DNA of 64,000 bases from HRBIN15 sp039630445 (GCA_039630445.1 JBCNVA010000060.1:1-64000); one strand, 5' to 3'; positions 41,466 to 50,682 are shown, numbered from the stretch's first letter. Translations and numbers: made by a program. Notes: a model not told the origin generated them from the sequence alone.

Positions 41466-44012
41466 TTATGGGCAGACGATGCGCCGAATCACCACATGGT
41501 CCACACCCGCTTCGCAGATAGAGTCGTTGGGGTTGTCTGCCGTGCCGAAGCGGATGCGCACCTGCGCAGTGGGCGTCACATAGTCGCCTATGCGGAAGAT
41601 GCGCCGCACCCACTGGTTCTCGCTCCCTGTGAAGGTCACGGTCTCCACGCGCGTCCATGTGGCACCGTTGTTATTGGAGACCTCCACAAAGAAGGTGTCG
41701 TTGACCGTTGTGCCGTTGTAGAACCAGCGGTAGTATTCCACAAAGGCGTCGCTGCCCTGCAGATTGATCACGGGCGAGATGAGGTAGGTCGGTCCGCCGT
41801 CCACATCGGCTTCACCTACCGAGCCACCCACGCTGCCTTGACCTGTGAAGAAGCAGCGGGAACCCGCATCGGGCGAATCGCTGCCCGGGTTAGCGGCTCG
41901 TCCATCCTGACTGGTGCCGCGTGGGATGTCGCGTGTCCATGCCCCTGCCGTCAGGTTCTGGTTCTGCACCGTCCAGCCGAGGTCCGTCTCTGCAGTATCC
42001 TCAAACGCGATGACCAGTTCGGAGGCAACCAACACTGTGAGGGGCGCGTTTTGACCTCCACGCGGATAGTAGGTCACCCGTCCCTGCGTATCGAACGCCT
42101 CGATGTAGTAGCGCACCGTGCTGCCGCAAGCGGGCACGGGCACCGCCGCGATGAACCGATCGCCGCTCATCCAGCGCATCGGGATCTGCTGATAGGCTCC
42201 GCGATTGACAGAGTAGCGCAGGAACACCCGGTTGCGATCCAACTGACCTACCAAGTTCGACACGCGCACCACGAAGCGCATCAGAGGCAGCAGGTTATCT
42301 CGCGACGGCGCAACGATCAAATCGGGCAACTGCAACGGATCGATGCGGAGCCAACCGATTTGCGGTGCAGGCAGGTTATGGCGCGAGAAACCCTCGTTAA
42401 TCTGGAAGTAGTGTGGCGTGCCGTTGTAGATGTCGTTGTCGTCATCGTCCAGCGTTAGCACATCGATGGTGATTTGGGGGGTGATGCCGCTGGGACGCAG
42501 CAAGATGCTGTTGAGATACCACTCGCGCACCTTCTGCAGCGCGAAGGCGGGATTGTTGCTGTACCGCTGGCGCATTGAGAGATAGGTCTGCCAGAACGCG
42601 CCGCTCAGCACCTGCCCGCAGTAATGCACCCCACCCGAGCAGGGATAGGTCACATTGTTGACGGCATTTCGGAGACAACCCGTGCCGATGCCGCGGAACT
42701 CGATCGCCAGACAGGGATCCGCCGTCAGCAACGCAGCCGTTGTATCCGCCATGCCCTCATGATAGTCGCCCGAAGCGTTCGGATGCCCCATATGGATGAT
42801 AAAGTGCCCATACTCGTGATAGATCACCGTGGAGTATGCCGTGTTCACGCAGCCACCGCCCGCACGATAGAAATTGATGGTTCGGTTGGTGTAGTAGGCG
42901 TTGCAGGTACTGTTGATGTTCACATTGCAGGGGATGGCATAGTCCACGCCCGGATAGCTGGGATTGATCGCCTTGACGAAATCGTGGACAATCGTGGTAT
43001 GCAGAAAGCCGTTCACTTGCGCTGTGTTGAACTCCACCTGCTCGTTGTTGAAGATGAAATTGGCAGGCCCGGGAGGCGTCACGGTTTGCTGCAGGGAGAG
43101 GGTTGTGCCAGCTTGATTGGCGACCTGTACCCATGGTCCAACCAGGTCCGCCTGCACTGTTGCCTGCCCACTCCCGCTGAAAGGCAAGGTGAAGAAGCCA
43201 GCGGGATCGGTCAGCACGCTGGAACCACCGACGAGCGTCATGCGCAGCTGGTGCATCGGCTGCAACACGGGCGGATTCTGGCTGTGGTCAGGTCGCAAGC
43301 CGGGCGTCGCATAGCCCTGCACACGCCCCCTAATCTCCGAAAAGTAGACCTCCGAGCGCCACTCCAACACCGTCCCCTTATGCGCGTCCACGAACACGCG
43401 GTAGCGCTCGGGGTGCTCCAGCCGACGCGCATCCATGGTCAGCACCCACGCCAGATGGGTGCGCTCCTCACCAGGATAAATCACCAGTTCGGGTTTCGTC
43501 TCCTGATGCAGATCCGGGCGAAGCTTGCGGACGATCTCGCTCACCTGCTCTGCCGTCACACTTGGCTTGAGTGAGACCGGTTCCACGAAGCGTACCGCGT
43601 TGCTTGCCAGTACCAGCGGGTGATCAGGTGCATTCCGCACCAGCAGGGTCAACTCCCCACGATCCACGGGGATACCTTGCACCTGCTGCTGGAAGTAGAC
43701 CGCAGTGAAGCGTGGCGGCATTACCTCCTGAGTGCCAGCCAGCACTAGCTCGCTGGCGCCAGGGGTGAACAGCCCGCTGTATCGGGCGACAAAAGCGAGC
43801 GCCGAGTCGATGGGCGACGAGCCATAGCCAAATGGCACGCCCCAAACGCGACGAATAGTGGAGCCTTCCTCATACAGCAAGACGCCCGGCGCCTCTTTTC
43901 GCAACTGCTCTGCAAGCTGCTTTTGTAGCTGCATCGCCTCAGGTGTTTGTGCCCATCCTACCGCGCCGAGCAACAAAATCAACAACATCAGTACGAACAG
44001 TCGCTTTACCAT
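41466..44012 (-). CDS. secreted gluzincin metalloprotease
   Basis: Exported protein of 848 aa. A signal peptide (about 1-21, LLGAVGWAQ) is followed by a fungalysin/thermolysin-like propeptide and PepSY-like region (about 25-230), then a catalytic domain with zinc motif HEYGH at about residue 397 and the third ligand Glu in DYHEGMAD some 18 residues on. Many paired cysteines (CNVNINSTC, CLRNAV, CSGGVHYC) fit an extracytoplasmic enzyme. The C-terminal ~250 residues are beta-rich, with a MAM/jelly-roll-like domain (WFYNGTTVNDTFFVEVS). TATAAT at 44038-44033 and GGAGGG set the start. The serpin in this window is one conceivable regulator. Confidence 0.9.
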   Translation of the reverse strand: MVKRLFVLMLLILLLGAVGWAQTPEAMQLQKQLAEQLRKEAPGVLLYEEGSTIRRVWGVPFGYGSSPIDSALAFVARYSGLFTPGASELVLAGTQEVMPPRFTAVYFQQQVQGIPVDRGELTLLVRNAPDHPLVLASNAVRFVEPVSLKPSVTAEQVSEIVRKLRPDLHQETKPELVIYPGEERTHLAWVLTMDARRLEHPERYRVFVDAHKGTVLEWRSEVYFSEIRGRVQGYATPGLRPDHSQNPPVLQPMHQLRMTLVGGSSVLTDPAGFFTLPFSGSGQATVQADLVGPWVQVANQAGTTLSLQQTVTPPGPANFIFNNEQVEFNTAQVNGFLHTTIVHDFVKAINPSYPGVDYAIPCNVNINSTCNAYYTNRTINFYRAGGGCVNTAYSTVIYHEYGHFIIHMGHPNASGDYHEGMADTTAALLTADPCLAIEFRGIGTGCLRNAVNNVTYPCSGGVHYCGQVLSGAFWQTYLSMRQRYSNNPAFALQKVREWYLNSILLRPSGITPQITIDVLTLDDDDNDIYNGTPHYFQINEGFSRHNLPAPQIGWLRIDPLQLPDLIVAPSRDNLLPLMRFVVRVSNLVGQLDRNRVFLRYSVNRGAYQQIPMRWMSGDRFIAAVPVPACGSTVRYYIEAFDTQGRVTYYPRGGQNAPLTVLVASELVIAFEDTAETDLGWTVQNQNLTAGAWTRDIPRGTSQDGRAANPGSDSPDAGSRCFFTGQGSVGGSVGEADVDGGPTYLISPVINLQGSDAFVEYYRWFYNGTTVNDTFFVEVSNNNGATWTRVETVTFTGSENQWVRRIFRIGDYVTPTAQVRIRFGTADNPNDSICEAGVDHVVIRRIVCP

Positions 44013-44032
44013 GTCATGCCCTCCATGTATGG

Positions 44033-44038
44033 ATTATA
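44033..44038 (-). promoter_or_regulatory. -10 box of the gluzincin gene
   Basis: TATAAT on the minus strand 20 nt before ATG 44012, leaving a short leader with GGAGGG. Confidence 0.6.
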
Positions 44039-44103
44039 CACTCATTTCGCCAGGCAAAGGGTAAAATCCTTCTATCGCCCTCGCGTCGGATGTGCGAATA
44101 GGG

Positions 44104-44109
44104 TACAAT
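44104..44109 (+). promoter_or_regulatory. -10 box of the rpmH-rnpA-yidD-yidC-jag operon
   Basis: TACAAT preceded by GGG, 25 nt before rpmH; leader contains GGAGGAGG. Confidence 0.6.
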
Positions 44110-44134
44110 CAAGGCTAACGGAGGAGGACAGCGG

Positions 44135-44272
44135 ATGAAGCGCACTTATCAACCGAACAATCGGCATCGCCACAAGGTTCACGGTTTTCGGCGGCGGATG
44201 CGCAGTCGGGATGGGCAAAATGTGCTGAAGCGGCGGCGGCTCAAGGGGCGCTGGCGCCTGACGGTCGACTAA
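44135..44272 (+). CDS. rpmH: 50S ribosomal protein L34
   Basis: Very basic protein of 45 aa: starts MKRTYQPNNRHR, continues with HGFRRRMRSRDG and ends with KRRRLKGRWRLTVD, the full L34 pattern. GGAGGAGG precedes the ATG. The stop TAA is directly followed by the rnpA ATG at 44273, the usual rpmH-rnpA arrangement. Confidence 0.97.
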   Translation: MKRTYQPNNRHRHKVHGFRRRMRSRDGQNVLKRRRLKGRWRLTVD

Positions 44273-44629
44273 ATGTTGCCGCGTCGCGCACGCCTGCGCA
44301 AACGCCACGCTTTCGAGCGTGTTTTTCAGCAGGGGAGACGGGTACGAATGGCGACCTTTACACTGTATGCGTATCTTCGCGAAGACGATCAGCCGAGTCG
44401 TGTCGGCATCGTGGCGGGGCGACAGTTCGAAAGCCCTGTGCGTCGCCATCGGGCGAAGCGTCGCCTGCGTGCGGCTTGCCATGCGCTCTGGTCGCGTATA
44501 GCCCCGGGCTACGATCTGGTGCTGGTGGCACACAAGCCTGTGCTCCATGCGCCCTTTGAGCAGATTCAGCACCAACTTATAGAGGCACTCACCCAGCTGG
44601 GCGTTCTCAAGGAGGGAGGGGTCTCATGA
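44273..44629 (+). CDS. rnpA: ribonuclease P protein component
   Basis: Protein subunit of RNase P, 118 aa, helping the RNA subunit mature tRNA 5' ends. It begins MLPRRARLRKRHAFERVFQQGRR and has the signature region SPVRRHRAKRRLRAA. It starts on the base after the rpmH stop and overlaps yidD by 4 bp (ATGA). Confidence 0.96.
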   Translation: MLPRRARLRKRHAFERVFQQGRRVRMATFTLYAYLREDDQPSRVGIVAGRQFESPVRRHRAKRRLRAACHALWSRIAPGYDLVLVAHKPVLHAPFEQIQHQLIEALTQLGVLKEGGVS

Positions 44630-44895
44630 GCCAGCAAACTCAACCAGGCTTGCTCGCGCGTGCCCTGATGGGCGTCATCCGCCTGTATCAGCGCGTATCG
44701 CGCCTGAAGCCGCCTGTTTGCCGTTTCTACCCCAGCTGCTCGCAATATACCTATGAGGCGATTCAGCGGTTTGGTGCGTGGCGCGGGCTGTGGCTGGGTC
44801 TAAAACGCCTGCTGCGCTGCCACCCATTCCATCCCGGAGGCTACGACCCCGTGCCTGAGCCTGACACCTGCAAAGGGGTTTATCAAACGAAGTGA
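44626..44895 (+). CDS. yidD: membrane protein insertion efficiency factor YidD
   Basis: Protein of 89 aa with the strongly conserved PVCRFYPSCSQYTYEAI and LLRCHPFHPGGYDPVP motifs. YidD is an amphipathic membrane-associated helper of YidC. It lies between rnpA (4-bp overlap) and yidC (12-bp gap). Confidence 0.96.
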   Translation: MSQQTQPGLLARALMGVIRLYQRVSRLKPPVCRFYPSCSQYTYEAIQRFGAWRGLWLGLKRLLRCHPFHPGGYDPVPEPDTCKGVYQTK

Positions 44896-44907
44896 GGGAT
44901 TGAATCG

Positions 44908-46074
44908 ATGGCGCAGGAACCAATTGACCAGAAAAAGCTGTTTGTGCAGACGATGCTCATCGCGATGGTTATCTGGCTCCTGTTGCTGATGGGCTGGGTT
45001 TATCTCACGCAGCCACCTGTTAGCGACAAGAAGCCGGAGCAGCTCGTCGAAGAGATCAAGAAGCTGCGCGCCGACAAAGATTATGTGGAAGCGATGCGCC
45101 GCTGCCACGAACTGAGCAGCCGTTTTCAGGGAACCGAATACGGCGCGCTCGGACTGCTGCTCGAAGCCCAAATCTACTACGAGAACAAAAAAGACCCACA
45201 AGAGGCACTCAACACCTTGCGACGACTGGAGGAGTTCTACCCCCACACACAGGTCTATCGCGCGCAGGGACGCGCCCTTCAGGAGAAGGTGGAGCGTGAG
45301 ATTGATCAATACAATCGCCAGTTCTGGTCATATCAGGTCATCAATTGGCTGGTTAGACTGTTCGGGCGGTCTGATGCTAGCTATGTGCTGGCGATCCTGG
45401 TGATTGCTGTTCTGGTGCGGTTGCTGCTGTTGCCGCTCTCTGAGCGCCAGTTCGCCAGCATGCGCAAGATGGCGCAGCTGATGCCGAAGCTGCAGGAGCT
45501 GCAGGCGAAATACGCGGGCGAGGAGCTGATGCGCCGCCAGATGGATCTGTACAAGCAGTATGGGGTCAACCCCATGTCGGGCTGCTTCTACGCGCTGCTT
45601 CCTATCCCCTTCCTCATCTGGGTCTACAACATGATTCTGCTCTATCAGGTGCAGTTTAAGCAGGGGCATTTTCTGTGGATGAACCCAGAGATGGGGCTGC
45701 GTTTTCCGGGGCTGGTCGCCTCCCATCTGGCGCAGTTCGACGCGCTGCTGACGGTGCTATACGCCATTAGTATGTACATTAGCAGTCGCCTCATGATTAC
45801 CGACCCGTCGCAGGCGCAGATGCAGAAGATGATGGCGGTTATAACTACTGTGATGTTCTTTATTATCTCATGGCAGTTTCGCTTCCCTGCCGCCTTCATC
45901 CTCTACTGGATGCTGACCAACATTCTCTACACGCTCCACTATAAGCTTGCCATGAGTCGTCCCGCACCTGCACTGGAGCCGATGGAACCGACGAGTGCGC
46001 CAACAGACCGCCTTGCCCTTGACGGGCGCAAGCCCCGCTATCAACCGCCCAAAAAGCGATCGAAGCGCCGATAA
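44908..46074 (+). CDS. yidC: membrane protein insertase YidC with TPR-like external domain
   Basis: Insertase of 388 aa. An N-terminal helix (about 14-33) is followed by a helical extracytoplasmic region (about 45-135) of TPR character: DYVEAMRRCHELSSRF, GALGLLLEAQIYYENKK, PQEALNTLRRLEEFYP. This replaces the beta-supersandwich P1 domain of proteobacterial YidC. The conserved five-helix core follows (about 145-360) with RLLLLPLSERQ, QYGVNPMSGCFYALLPIP and PAAFILYWMLTN, and a basic tail KKRSKRR that may contact the ribosome. Context rpmH-rnpA-yidD-yidC-jag is canonical. Confidence 0.95.
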   Translation: MAQEPIDQKKLFVQTMLIAMVIWLLLLMGWVYLTQPPVSDKKPEQLVEEIKKLRADKDYVEAMRRCHELSSRFQGTEYGALGLLLEAQIYYENKKDPQEALNTLRRLEEFYPHTQVYRAQGRALQEKVEREIDQYNRQFWSYQVINWLVRLFGRSDASYVLAILVIAVLVRLLLLPLSERQFASMRKMAQLMPKLQELQAKYAGEELMRRQMDLYKQYGVNPMSGCFYALLPIPFLIWVYNMILLYQVQFKQGHFLWMNPEMGLRFPGLVASHLAQFDALLTVLYAISMYISSRLMITDPSQAQMQKMMAVITTVMFFIISWQFRFPAAFILYWMLTNILYTLHYKLAMSRPAPALEPMEPTSAPTDRLALDGRKPRYQPPKKRSKRR

Positions 46075-46088
46075 GGAGGGATCTATTG

Positions 46089-46766
46089 ATGACATCGGTC
46101 GAAGCGACAGGCAATACTGTAGAAGAGGCAAAGCGCAAAGCGCTGGAGCAGTTAGGTGTATCCGATGAGAGTCGAGTGGAATTCGTGGTGCTGGATGAGG
46201 GCAAAAAGAGTCTGCTGGGCATTCTGGTCTCACCCGCCCGTGTGCGCGCTACCCTAATCCCATCCACTGAAAGCCAGCCGCTGACGGAAATGGAGACCGT
46301 CCCTCCGGAGGTGGCGCGTCAAGTAGCCGAATATGTGGACAAGTTGCTGCGCCAGTTGCGCCTGAATGTACAGGCGGTGCTGCGCGGCACGCACGGACGC
46401 TATGTCGAGATCGAAATGGTCGGGCGCGATGTGCCTGTGCTGGTCGGCAAAAACGGGGAGGTCATCAACGCCCTCCAGTTCCTGCTTAATCTGATTGTGC
46501 CGAAAGCGACAGGATACGAGAATGTGCGCCTCGTGCTGGACGGTGCGGGCTGGCGACGACGCCGCACTGAACGCCTGCGCAATCAGGTCATCGCCATCGC
46601 CAACGAGGTCAAAAAGCGACGCGAGGAAGCCGTCCTCCCGCCCATGCCCCCCCACGAGCGACGCATCGTGCATCAGGCGCTCAAGGATGACCCCGAAGTC
46701 TACACCTACAGCGAGGGCGAGGAGCCAAATCGATATGTGGTCATCTCGCCGCGCGAACCTGCGTAG
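46089..46766 (+). CDS. jag: Jag/KhpB family RNA-binding protein
   Basis: Protein of 225 aa with a Jag_N domain (about 1-50, SVEATGNTVEEAKRKALEQL), a KH domain (about 80-150, VLVGKNGEVINALQFLLN) and an R3H domain (about 155-215, LPPMPPHERRIVHQAL). In Gram-positive bacteria KhpB binds RNA with KhpA and affects cell elongation. GGAGGG and ATG 46089 define the start; a TTG one codon earlier is possible. Last gene of the rpmH operon. Confidence 0.94.
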   Translation: MTSVEATGNTVEEAKRKALEQLGVSDESRVEFVVLDEGKKSLLGILVSPARVRATLIPSTESQPLTEMETVPPEVARQVAEYVDKLLRQLRLNVQAVLRGTHGRYVEIEMVGRDVPVLVGKNGEVINALQFLLNLIVPKATGYENVRLVLDGAGWRRRRTERLRNQVIAIANEVKKRREEAVLPPMPPHERRIVHQALKDDPEVYTYSEGEEPNRYVVISPREPA

Positions 46767-46806
46767 CGTAATATTCTGAAAACCCCCTTTGGCATAAGCA
46801 CCGCTT

Positions 46807-47874
46807 ATGGCGCTAAAAAGGCTGGATACGGTCTGCTTGATACGCCCGGAGGAGGTGCCACCCTCGCACGCGAGCTTGCGTGTGTTGAGCGTGTTCAATC
46901 CGGGCGTGGTGCAGGTGGGTGATGAGGTCTGGCTGCTGGCGCGTGTGGCGGAGGCGCCGCGCGAGCAACGCCCCGGCTTTGTAGGGCTACCCCGCTATCT
47001 GCCTGGCGAACCAGACCCCGTGATCGACTGGCTGCCTGACGACGCGGTAGAGCCGATCGACCCGCGCGTGGTGCGCCTGCGCGCCACAGGGCATATCCGC
47101 CTAACCTTTGTGTCGCACCTGCGATGGATCAAACTCGACTCATCGGGGAAACGGGTGCAGGAGGTGGCGTCTGCACCGACGATGCGCCCCGAAACCGAAT
47201 GGGAGACCTACGGCGTGGAAGACCCACGCATCACGCCCCTTGATGGACGCTCCTACTTCACCTATGTGGCGGTCTCGCCACATGGAGCCTGCACCGCGCT
47301 CGCCTCTACCGCCGATTTCCAGAGCATCACCCGCCACGGCATCATCTTTCCGCCCGAAAATAAAGATGTGCTGCTGTTCCATGAGCCGATTCGTGGTGAG
47401 TACGCGGCGCTGCACCGCCCGAACCCGAACACCCACTTCCATGCACCTGAGATGTGGATTGCCTACTCGCCCGATTTGGTTCGCTGGGGGCGTCATCAGC
47501 CCCTATATGGAGGCGGGCGTGAATGGGAAAACGATCGGGTCGGGGGAAGCGTGCCGCCGCTGCGCCTCCCTGATGGCTGGCTGGAAATCTACCATGCTAC
47601 GCGCCGTCCTCCCAGCGGGCGAGGGGTAGGCGTTTACACTGCTGCCGCGATGCTGCTGCACCCTGAGACGCCTGAGCGTATCTTGAAGGTCGGGACAGAG
47701 CCAATTTTGGTACCTGAAGCCGACTTTGAGCGCGAAGGCTTCGTGCCCGATGTGGTCTTTCCTACTGGAGCCGTTCTGCGTGACGATTGCCTGCTCATCT
47801 ACTACGGCGCTGCCGACACCTGCATAGGGGTGGCAGAACTCTCCCTGCAAGCGGTGTTGCACACCCTGCAGTAG
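46807..47874 (+). CDS. GH130-type glycosidase/phosphorylase
   Basis: Protein of 355 aa with the five-bladed propeller fold of GH130 enzymes, mostly beta-mannoside phosphorylases. Visible marks are FNPGVV near the N-terminus, the catalytic-region YGVEDPRIT, the phosphate or sugar-binding DRVGGSVPP, and FPTGAVL and YYGAADTCIGVAEL at the end. Whether it is a phosphorylase or hydrolase cannot be decided by eye. No ribosome site is evident before ATG 46807. It is followed 24 bp later by the radical SAM gene on the same strand. Confidence 0.88.
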   Translation: MALKRLDTVCLIRPEEVPPSHASLRVLSVFNPGVVQVGDEVWLLARVAEAPREQRPGFVGLPRYLPGEPDPVIDWLPDDAVEPIDPRVVRLRATGHIRLTFVSHLRWIKLDSSGKRVQEVASAPTMRPETEWETYGVEDPRITPLDGRSYFTYVAVSPHGACTALASTADFQSITRHGIIFPPENKDVLLFHEPIRGEYAALHRPNPNTHFHAPEMWIAYSPDLVRWGRHQPLYGGGREWENDRVGGSVPPLRLPDGWLEIYHATRRPPSGRGVGVYTAAAMLLHPETPERILKVGTEPILVPEADFEREGFVPDVVFPTGAVLRDDCLLIYYGAADTCIGVAELSLQAVLHTLQ

Positions 47875-47876
47875 GG

Positions 47877-47882
47877 TACACT
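47877..47882 (+). promoter_or_regulatory. -10 box of the radical SAM gene
   Basis: TACACT preceded by GGG, 16 nt before the GTG at 47899; the short leader holds GGGGG. Confidence 0.45.
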
Positions 47883-47898
47883 AAAAGCGGGGGTAGAA

Positions 47899-48927
47899 GT
47901 GTCCCGTCGGGAACTTTCAAATGGGCAACGAGGCTATGTGCCCGGCTATGTGCGGGCATATGAGGCGGGGTGGCTGAAGGAGCGCGTAGAGGCGGCGCTG
48001 GAGCTGCTGAACGCACCCTGTCGCGTCTGCCCTCGCTACTGCAAGGTGAACCGCCTGCAGGATGAGCATGGCGCGTGCCTGATCGGGCGCTACGCCGTGG
48101 TTGCCAGCGCGTTCCCCCATTTTGGCGAGGAGGATGTGCTGCGCGGCTGGATGGGGTCAGGCACTATCTTTATGAGCGGGTGCAATCTGCGCTGCGTCTT
48201 TTGCCAGAATTATGACATCTCACAGGTAGTCAATGGCATGCGCGTCACGCCAGAGCAGCTCGCGGCGCTGATGCTGCGCCTGCAGGAACTCGGCTGCCAC
48301 AACATCAACATCGTCACGCCAGAGCATGTCGTGCCGCAGGTAGTTGAAGCCCTCTATATAGCCGTGCAACGGGGTCTGCGCCTACCGCTGGTCTACAACA
48401 CCAGCGCCTACGACTCGCACGAGTCGCTGCAGGTGCTGGATGGGCTGGTGGACATCTACATGCCCGATTTCAAGGTCTGGACCCACGAAAGCGCACGGCG
48501 CTACCTAAAATCAAAAGAGGACTATGCGGAGGTTGCCCGCGCCTCGATGCGCGAGATGCACCGTCAGGTGGGCGATCTGCAGGTCGACGCGCTGGGGCTG
48601 GCGTATCGGGGGCTACTGGTGCGCCACCTGGTGATGCCCGGACTGGTCGAGGAGACCAAAGCCATCTTGAAATGGATTGCCGAGACGCTGGGACCGAACA
48701 CCTATGTGAACCTGATGGCGCAGTATTATCCCGCGAACAAGGTGGGCGAGAGCTATCCTGAAATCAATCGCTCCGTCTATCGCGAGGAGTATCTCGAAGC
48801 GCTGGAGTATGCTGAGTCACTGGGGTTGCGCTTGGATCGGCGCAGCGTGCGCGAAGGCTTGCTGTTGCCACTGGGGCGCCAGATGCGTGCACAGCCTCAA
48901 ATAATCGGGAGACCAAGATGCGGTTAG
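47899..48927 (+). CDS. PflX-like radical SAM protein
   Basis: Radical SAM protein of 342 aa of the PflX group (pyruvate formate-lyase activase-like, substrate unproven). The cluster motif is CNLRCVFC (CxxxCxxC). An extra cysteine set upstream, CRVCPRYC and CLIGRY, is typical of the family. The GTG at 47899 has GGGGG at good distance and gives the expected N-terminus. Its end overlaps the next gene by 10 bp. No glycyl-radical enzyme is nearby. Confidence 0.9.
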   Translation: MSRRELSNGQRGYVPGYVRAYEAGWLKERVEAALELLNAPCRVCPRYCKVNRLQDEHGACLIGRYAVVASAFPHFGEEDVLRGWMGSGTIFMSGCNLRCVFCQNYDISQVVNGMRVTPEQLAALMLRLQELGCHNINIVTPEHVVPQVVEALYIAVQRGLRLPLVYNTSAYDSHESLQVLDGLVDIYMPDFKVWTHESARRYLKSKEDYAEVARASMREMHRQVGDLQVDALGLAYRGLLVRHLVMPGLVEETKAILKWIAETLGPNTYVNLMAQYYPANKVGESYPEINRSVYREEYLEALEYAESLGLRLDRRSVREGLLLPLGRQMRAQPQIIGRPRCG

Positions 48928-49268
48928 TAGGTGTCTTGGCAGCGGTAGCGATTTTGGCGATTCTGCTGGTGGTGTGGCTCTACTATGGCACAGGCGGTCA
49001 AGGGGGCAACGCGCCGGGCGCACCACCCCCCAGCCGCATCACCGAGACCAAGCGAGCCGCACACGGCGTGGAGTGCCGCAATAATCTGAGCCAGATTCGC
49101 ATGGCACTCCAGATGCGCCAGGGCACCGAAGAGAGCTTACCCGCCACCCTGAAGGAGCTGGGGTTGCCCGATAGCATGCTGATCTGCCCCGTATCGGGGC
49201 AACCCTACCAGTACGACCCGAACACGGGCAGCGTCCGATGCCCCACACCAGGGCATGGAAGCTATTAG
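48918..49268 (+). CDS. pseudopilin-like membrane-anchored protein
   Basis: Protein of 116 aa with one N-terminal membrane helix (about 4-23), a Gly/Pro linker, then CRNNLSQIRMALQMRQ and ICPVSGQPYQYDPNTG, which resemble the globular part of small pseudopilin-like proteins. No prepilin cleavage motif. GGGAG before ATG 48918; the start lies inside the end of the radical SAM gene (10-bp overlap). Confidence 0.72.
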   Translation: MRLVGVLAAVAILAILLVVWLYYGTGGQGGNAPGAPPPSRITETKRAAHGVECRNNLSQIRMALQMRQGTEESLPATLKELGLPDSMLICPVSGQPYQYDPNTGSVRCPTPGHGSY

Positions 49269-49279
49269 CACCTGCCCGA

Positions 49280-50443
49280 TTATCGCACACCTAACAGCAG
49301 CTCCATCGTCAGCTGGTCTAACTTCTCGTACTGATATCCTTTGCGTCCCAACGCCTCGCGGTCGAACGGATATGCCTTGAGCCATTCGGCGTTCTCACGC
49401 GAGTATTGCATCCGCTCCTGCAGCTCCACATCCCACTGGCGAATCTCGGCAAGCAGCCCTTGAATCTCCGCATCCTGATTGAACCGCTCTACCTTCTCCT
49501 TGAGGATCAGGTAGGTGCGCATGCAGCCCTTTGCGAACTCCCAGACGCCTTCCTCGTCCTCGGTGCGGTAGGCGTGCGCATCAAAGTGGCGTGGCCCACT
49601 GTAGCCGTTGTCCTCCAGCAGCTTCACGAGGAAAAACGCGCCCTTGATGTCCTCCGCACCGAAGCGGAAGTCCTGGTCATAGCGGCAGAACTTCTGCGCG
49701 TTCAGGTCGATGTGGAACAGCTTATTGCGCTCGATGGCTTGTGCCACCGCATGCACAAAGTTCAGCCCGACCATGTTCTCGTGCGCCACTTCGGGGTTTA
49801 CGCCACACATGCTGGGGTCGTCGAGCGTTTCGATGAACGCCAGCATGGAGCCGACGGTGGGCAGAAAGATGTCGCCCCGCGGCTCGTTCGGTTTCGGCTC
49901 CAGCGCGAAGCGCAGATGGTAGCCCTGATCTTTGACATAGTGGATGAGGAAGTTCATGCATTCGCGGTACCACTGCAGCGCCTGAACGGGGTCTTTGGCG
50001 GCGTCGGTCTCGGTGCCTTCGCGCCCGCCCCAGAACACATAGATTTCCGCGCCCAGCTCCACCGCGAGGTCGATGGCGTGCATGCTCTTTTGCAGAGCGT
50101 AGGCGCGCACCTTCGGATCGTTGCTGGTGAAAGCGCCATCCTTGAACACGGGGTCATAGAACAGATTGGTCGTGCCCATCACCAGACGCATGTTATAGTC
50201 CTGCAGGGCTTGCTTGAACTCGCGCACGATGCGTTCGCGCTCGGCAGGAGTGGCGTCGATAGGCACAAGGTCGTTATCGTGCAGGTTCACGCCCCACGCG
50301 CCAAGTTCCGAGAGTTTCTGCACGATGCGCACGGGCGAAATGGGAGGGCGTACAAAGTCACCAAACGGGTCGCGCCCGCGATTGCCAACTGTCCATAGCC
50401 CAAAAGTGAACTTATGCTCTGGCTTCGGTGTGTAATCTGCCAT
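49280..50443 (-). CDS. xylA: xylose isomerase (class I)
   Basis: Metal-dependent isomerase of 387 aa converting xylose to xylulose (and glucose to fructose). The length matches the short class I enzymes of Streptomyces and Thermus. The catalytic His is in NLHDNDLVP and the metal/catalytic region VFWGGREG and LEPKPNEPRGD is intact; HIDLNAQ carries another ligand. AGGAGGTG before ATG 50443 fixes the start, although the frame is open to 50533. A 17-bp palindrome lies 37-53 bp upstream. No xylB or transporter is adjacent. Confidence 0.97.
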   Translation of the reverse strand: MADYTPKPEHKFTFGLWTVGNRGRDPFGDFVRPPISPVRIVQKLSELGAWGVNLHDNDLVPIDATPAERERIVREFKQALQDYNMRLVMGTTNLFYDPVFKDGAFTSNDPKVRAYALQKSMHAIDLAVELGAEIYVFWGGREGTETDAAKDPVQALQWYRECMNFLIHYVKDQGYHLRFALEPKPNEPRGDIFLPTVGSMLAFIETLDDPSMCGVNPEVAHENMVGLNFVHAVAQAIERNKLFHIDLNAQKFCRYDQDFRFGAEDIKGAFFLVKLLEDNGYSGPRHFDAHAYRTEDEEGVWEFAKGCMRTYLILKEKVERFNQDAEIQGLLAEIRQWDVELQERMQYSRENAEWLKAYPFDREALGRKGYQYEKLDQLTMELLLGVR

Positions 50444-50479
50444 AGCTGGCACACCTCCTAAGGGGTCTTTTCGCGGGCA

Positions 50480-50496
50480 TGCAGGAATTTCCTGCA
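50480..50496. promoter_or_regulatory. candidate operator palindrome upstream of xylA
   Basis: TGCAGGAATTTCCTGCA, perfect 8-bp arms around one base, centred about 45 bp upstream of the xylA start. The surrounding gap 50444-50682 holds no gene; it separates divergent xylA and merR. Confidence 0.5.
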
Positions 50497-50682
50497 CAGG
50501 GAACCCATGGATGCCGTCTACCGTTTTAGTCAACGGGACTATGGCAACTGGCTCCGCTCACGGTGCAAATGCCGTATAAAGAAAAGCGTCAAAGGTTCCG
50601 ATAATCGGTTGCGAGCCTTCTGGCGAGCCGCTTCGTGCTTGCTCTGAAAGGCTCCGAATAACTACATCGATGGAGGTCTACC

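Noticed and set aside
44050..44275. Replication origin next to rpmH
   Set aside because: No dnaA and no cluster of TTATCCACA-type boxes; the neighbour is a protease gene.
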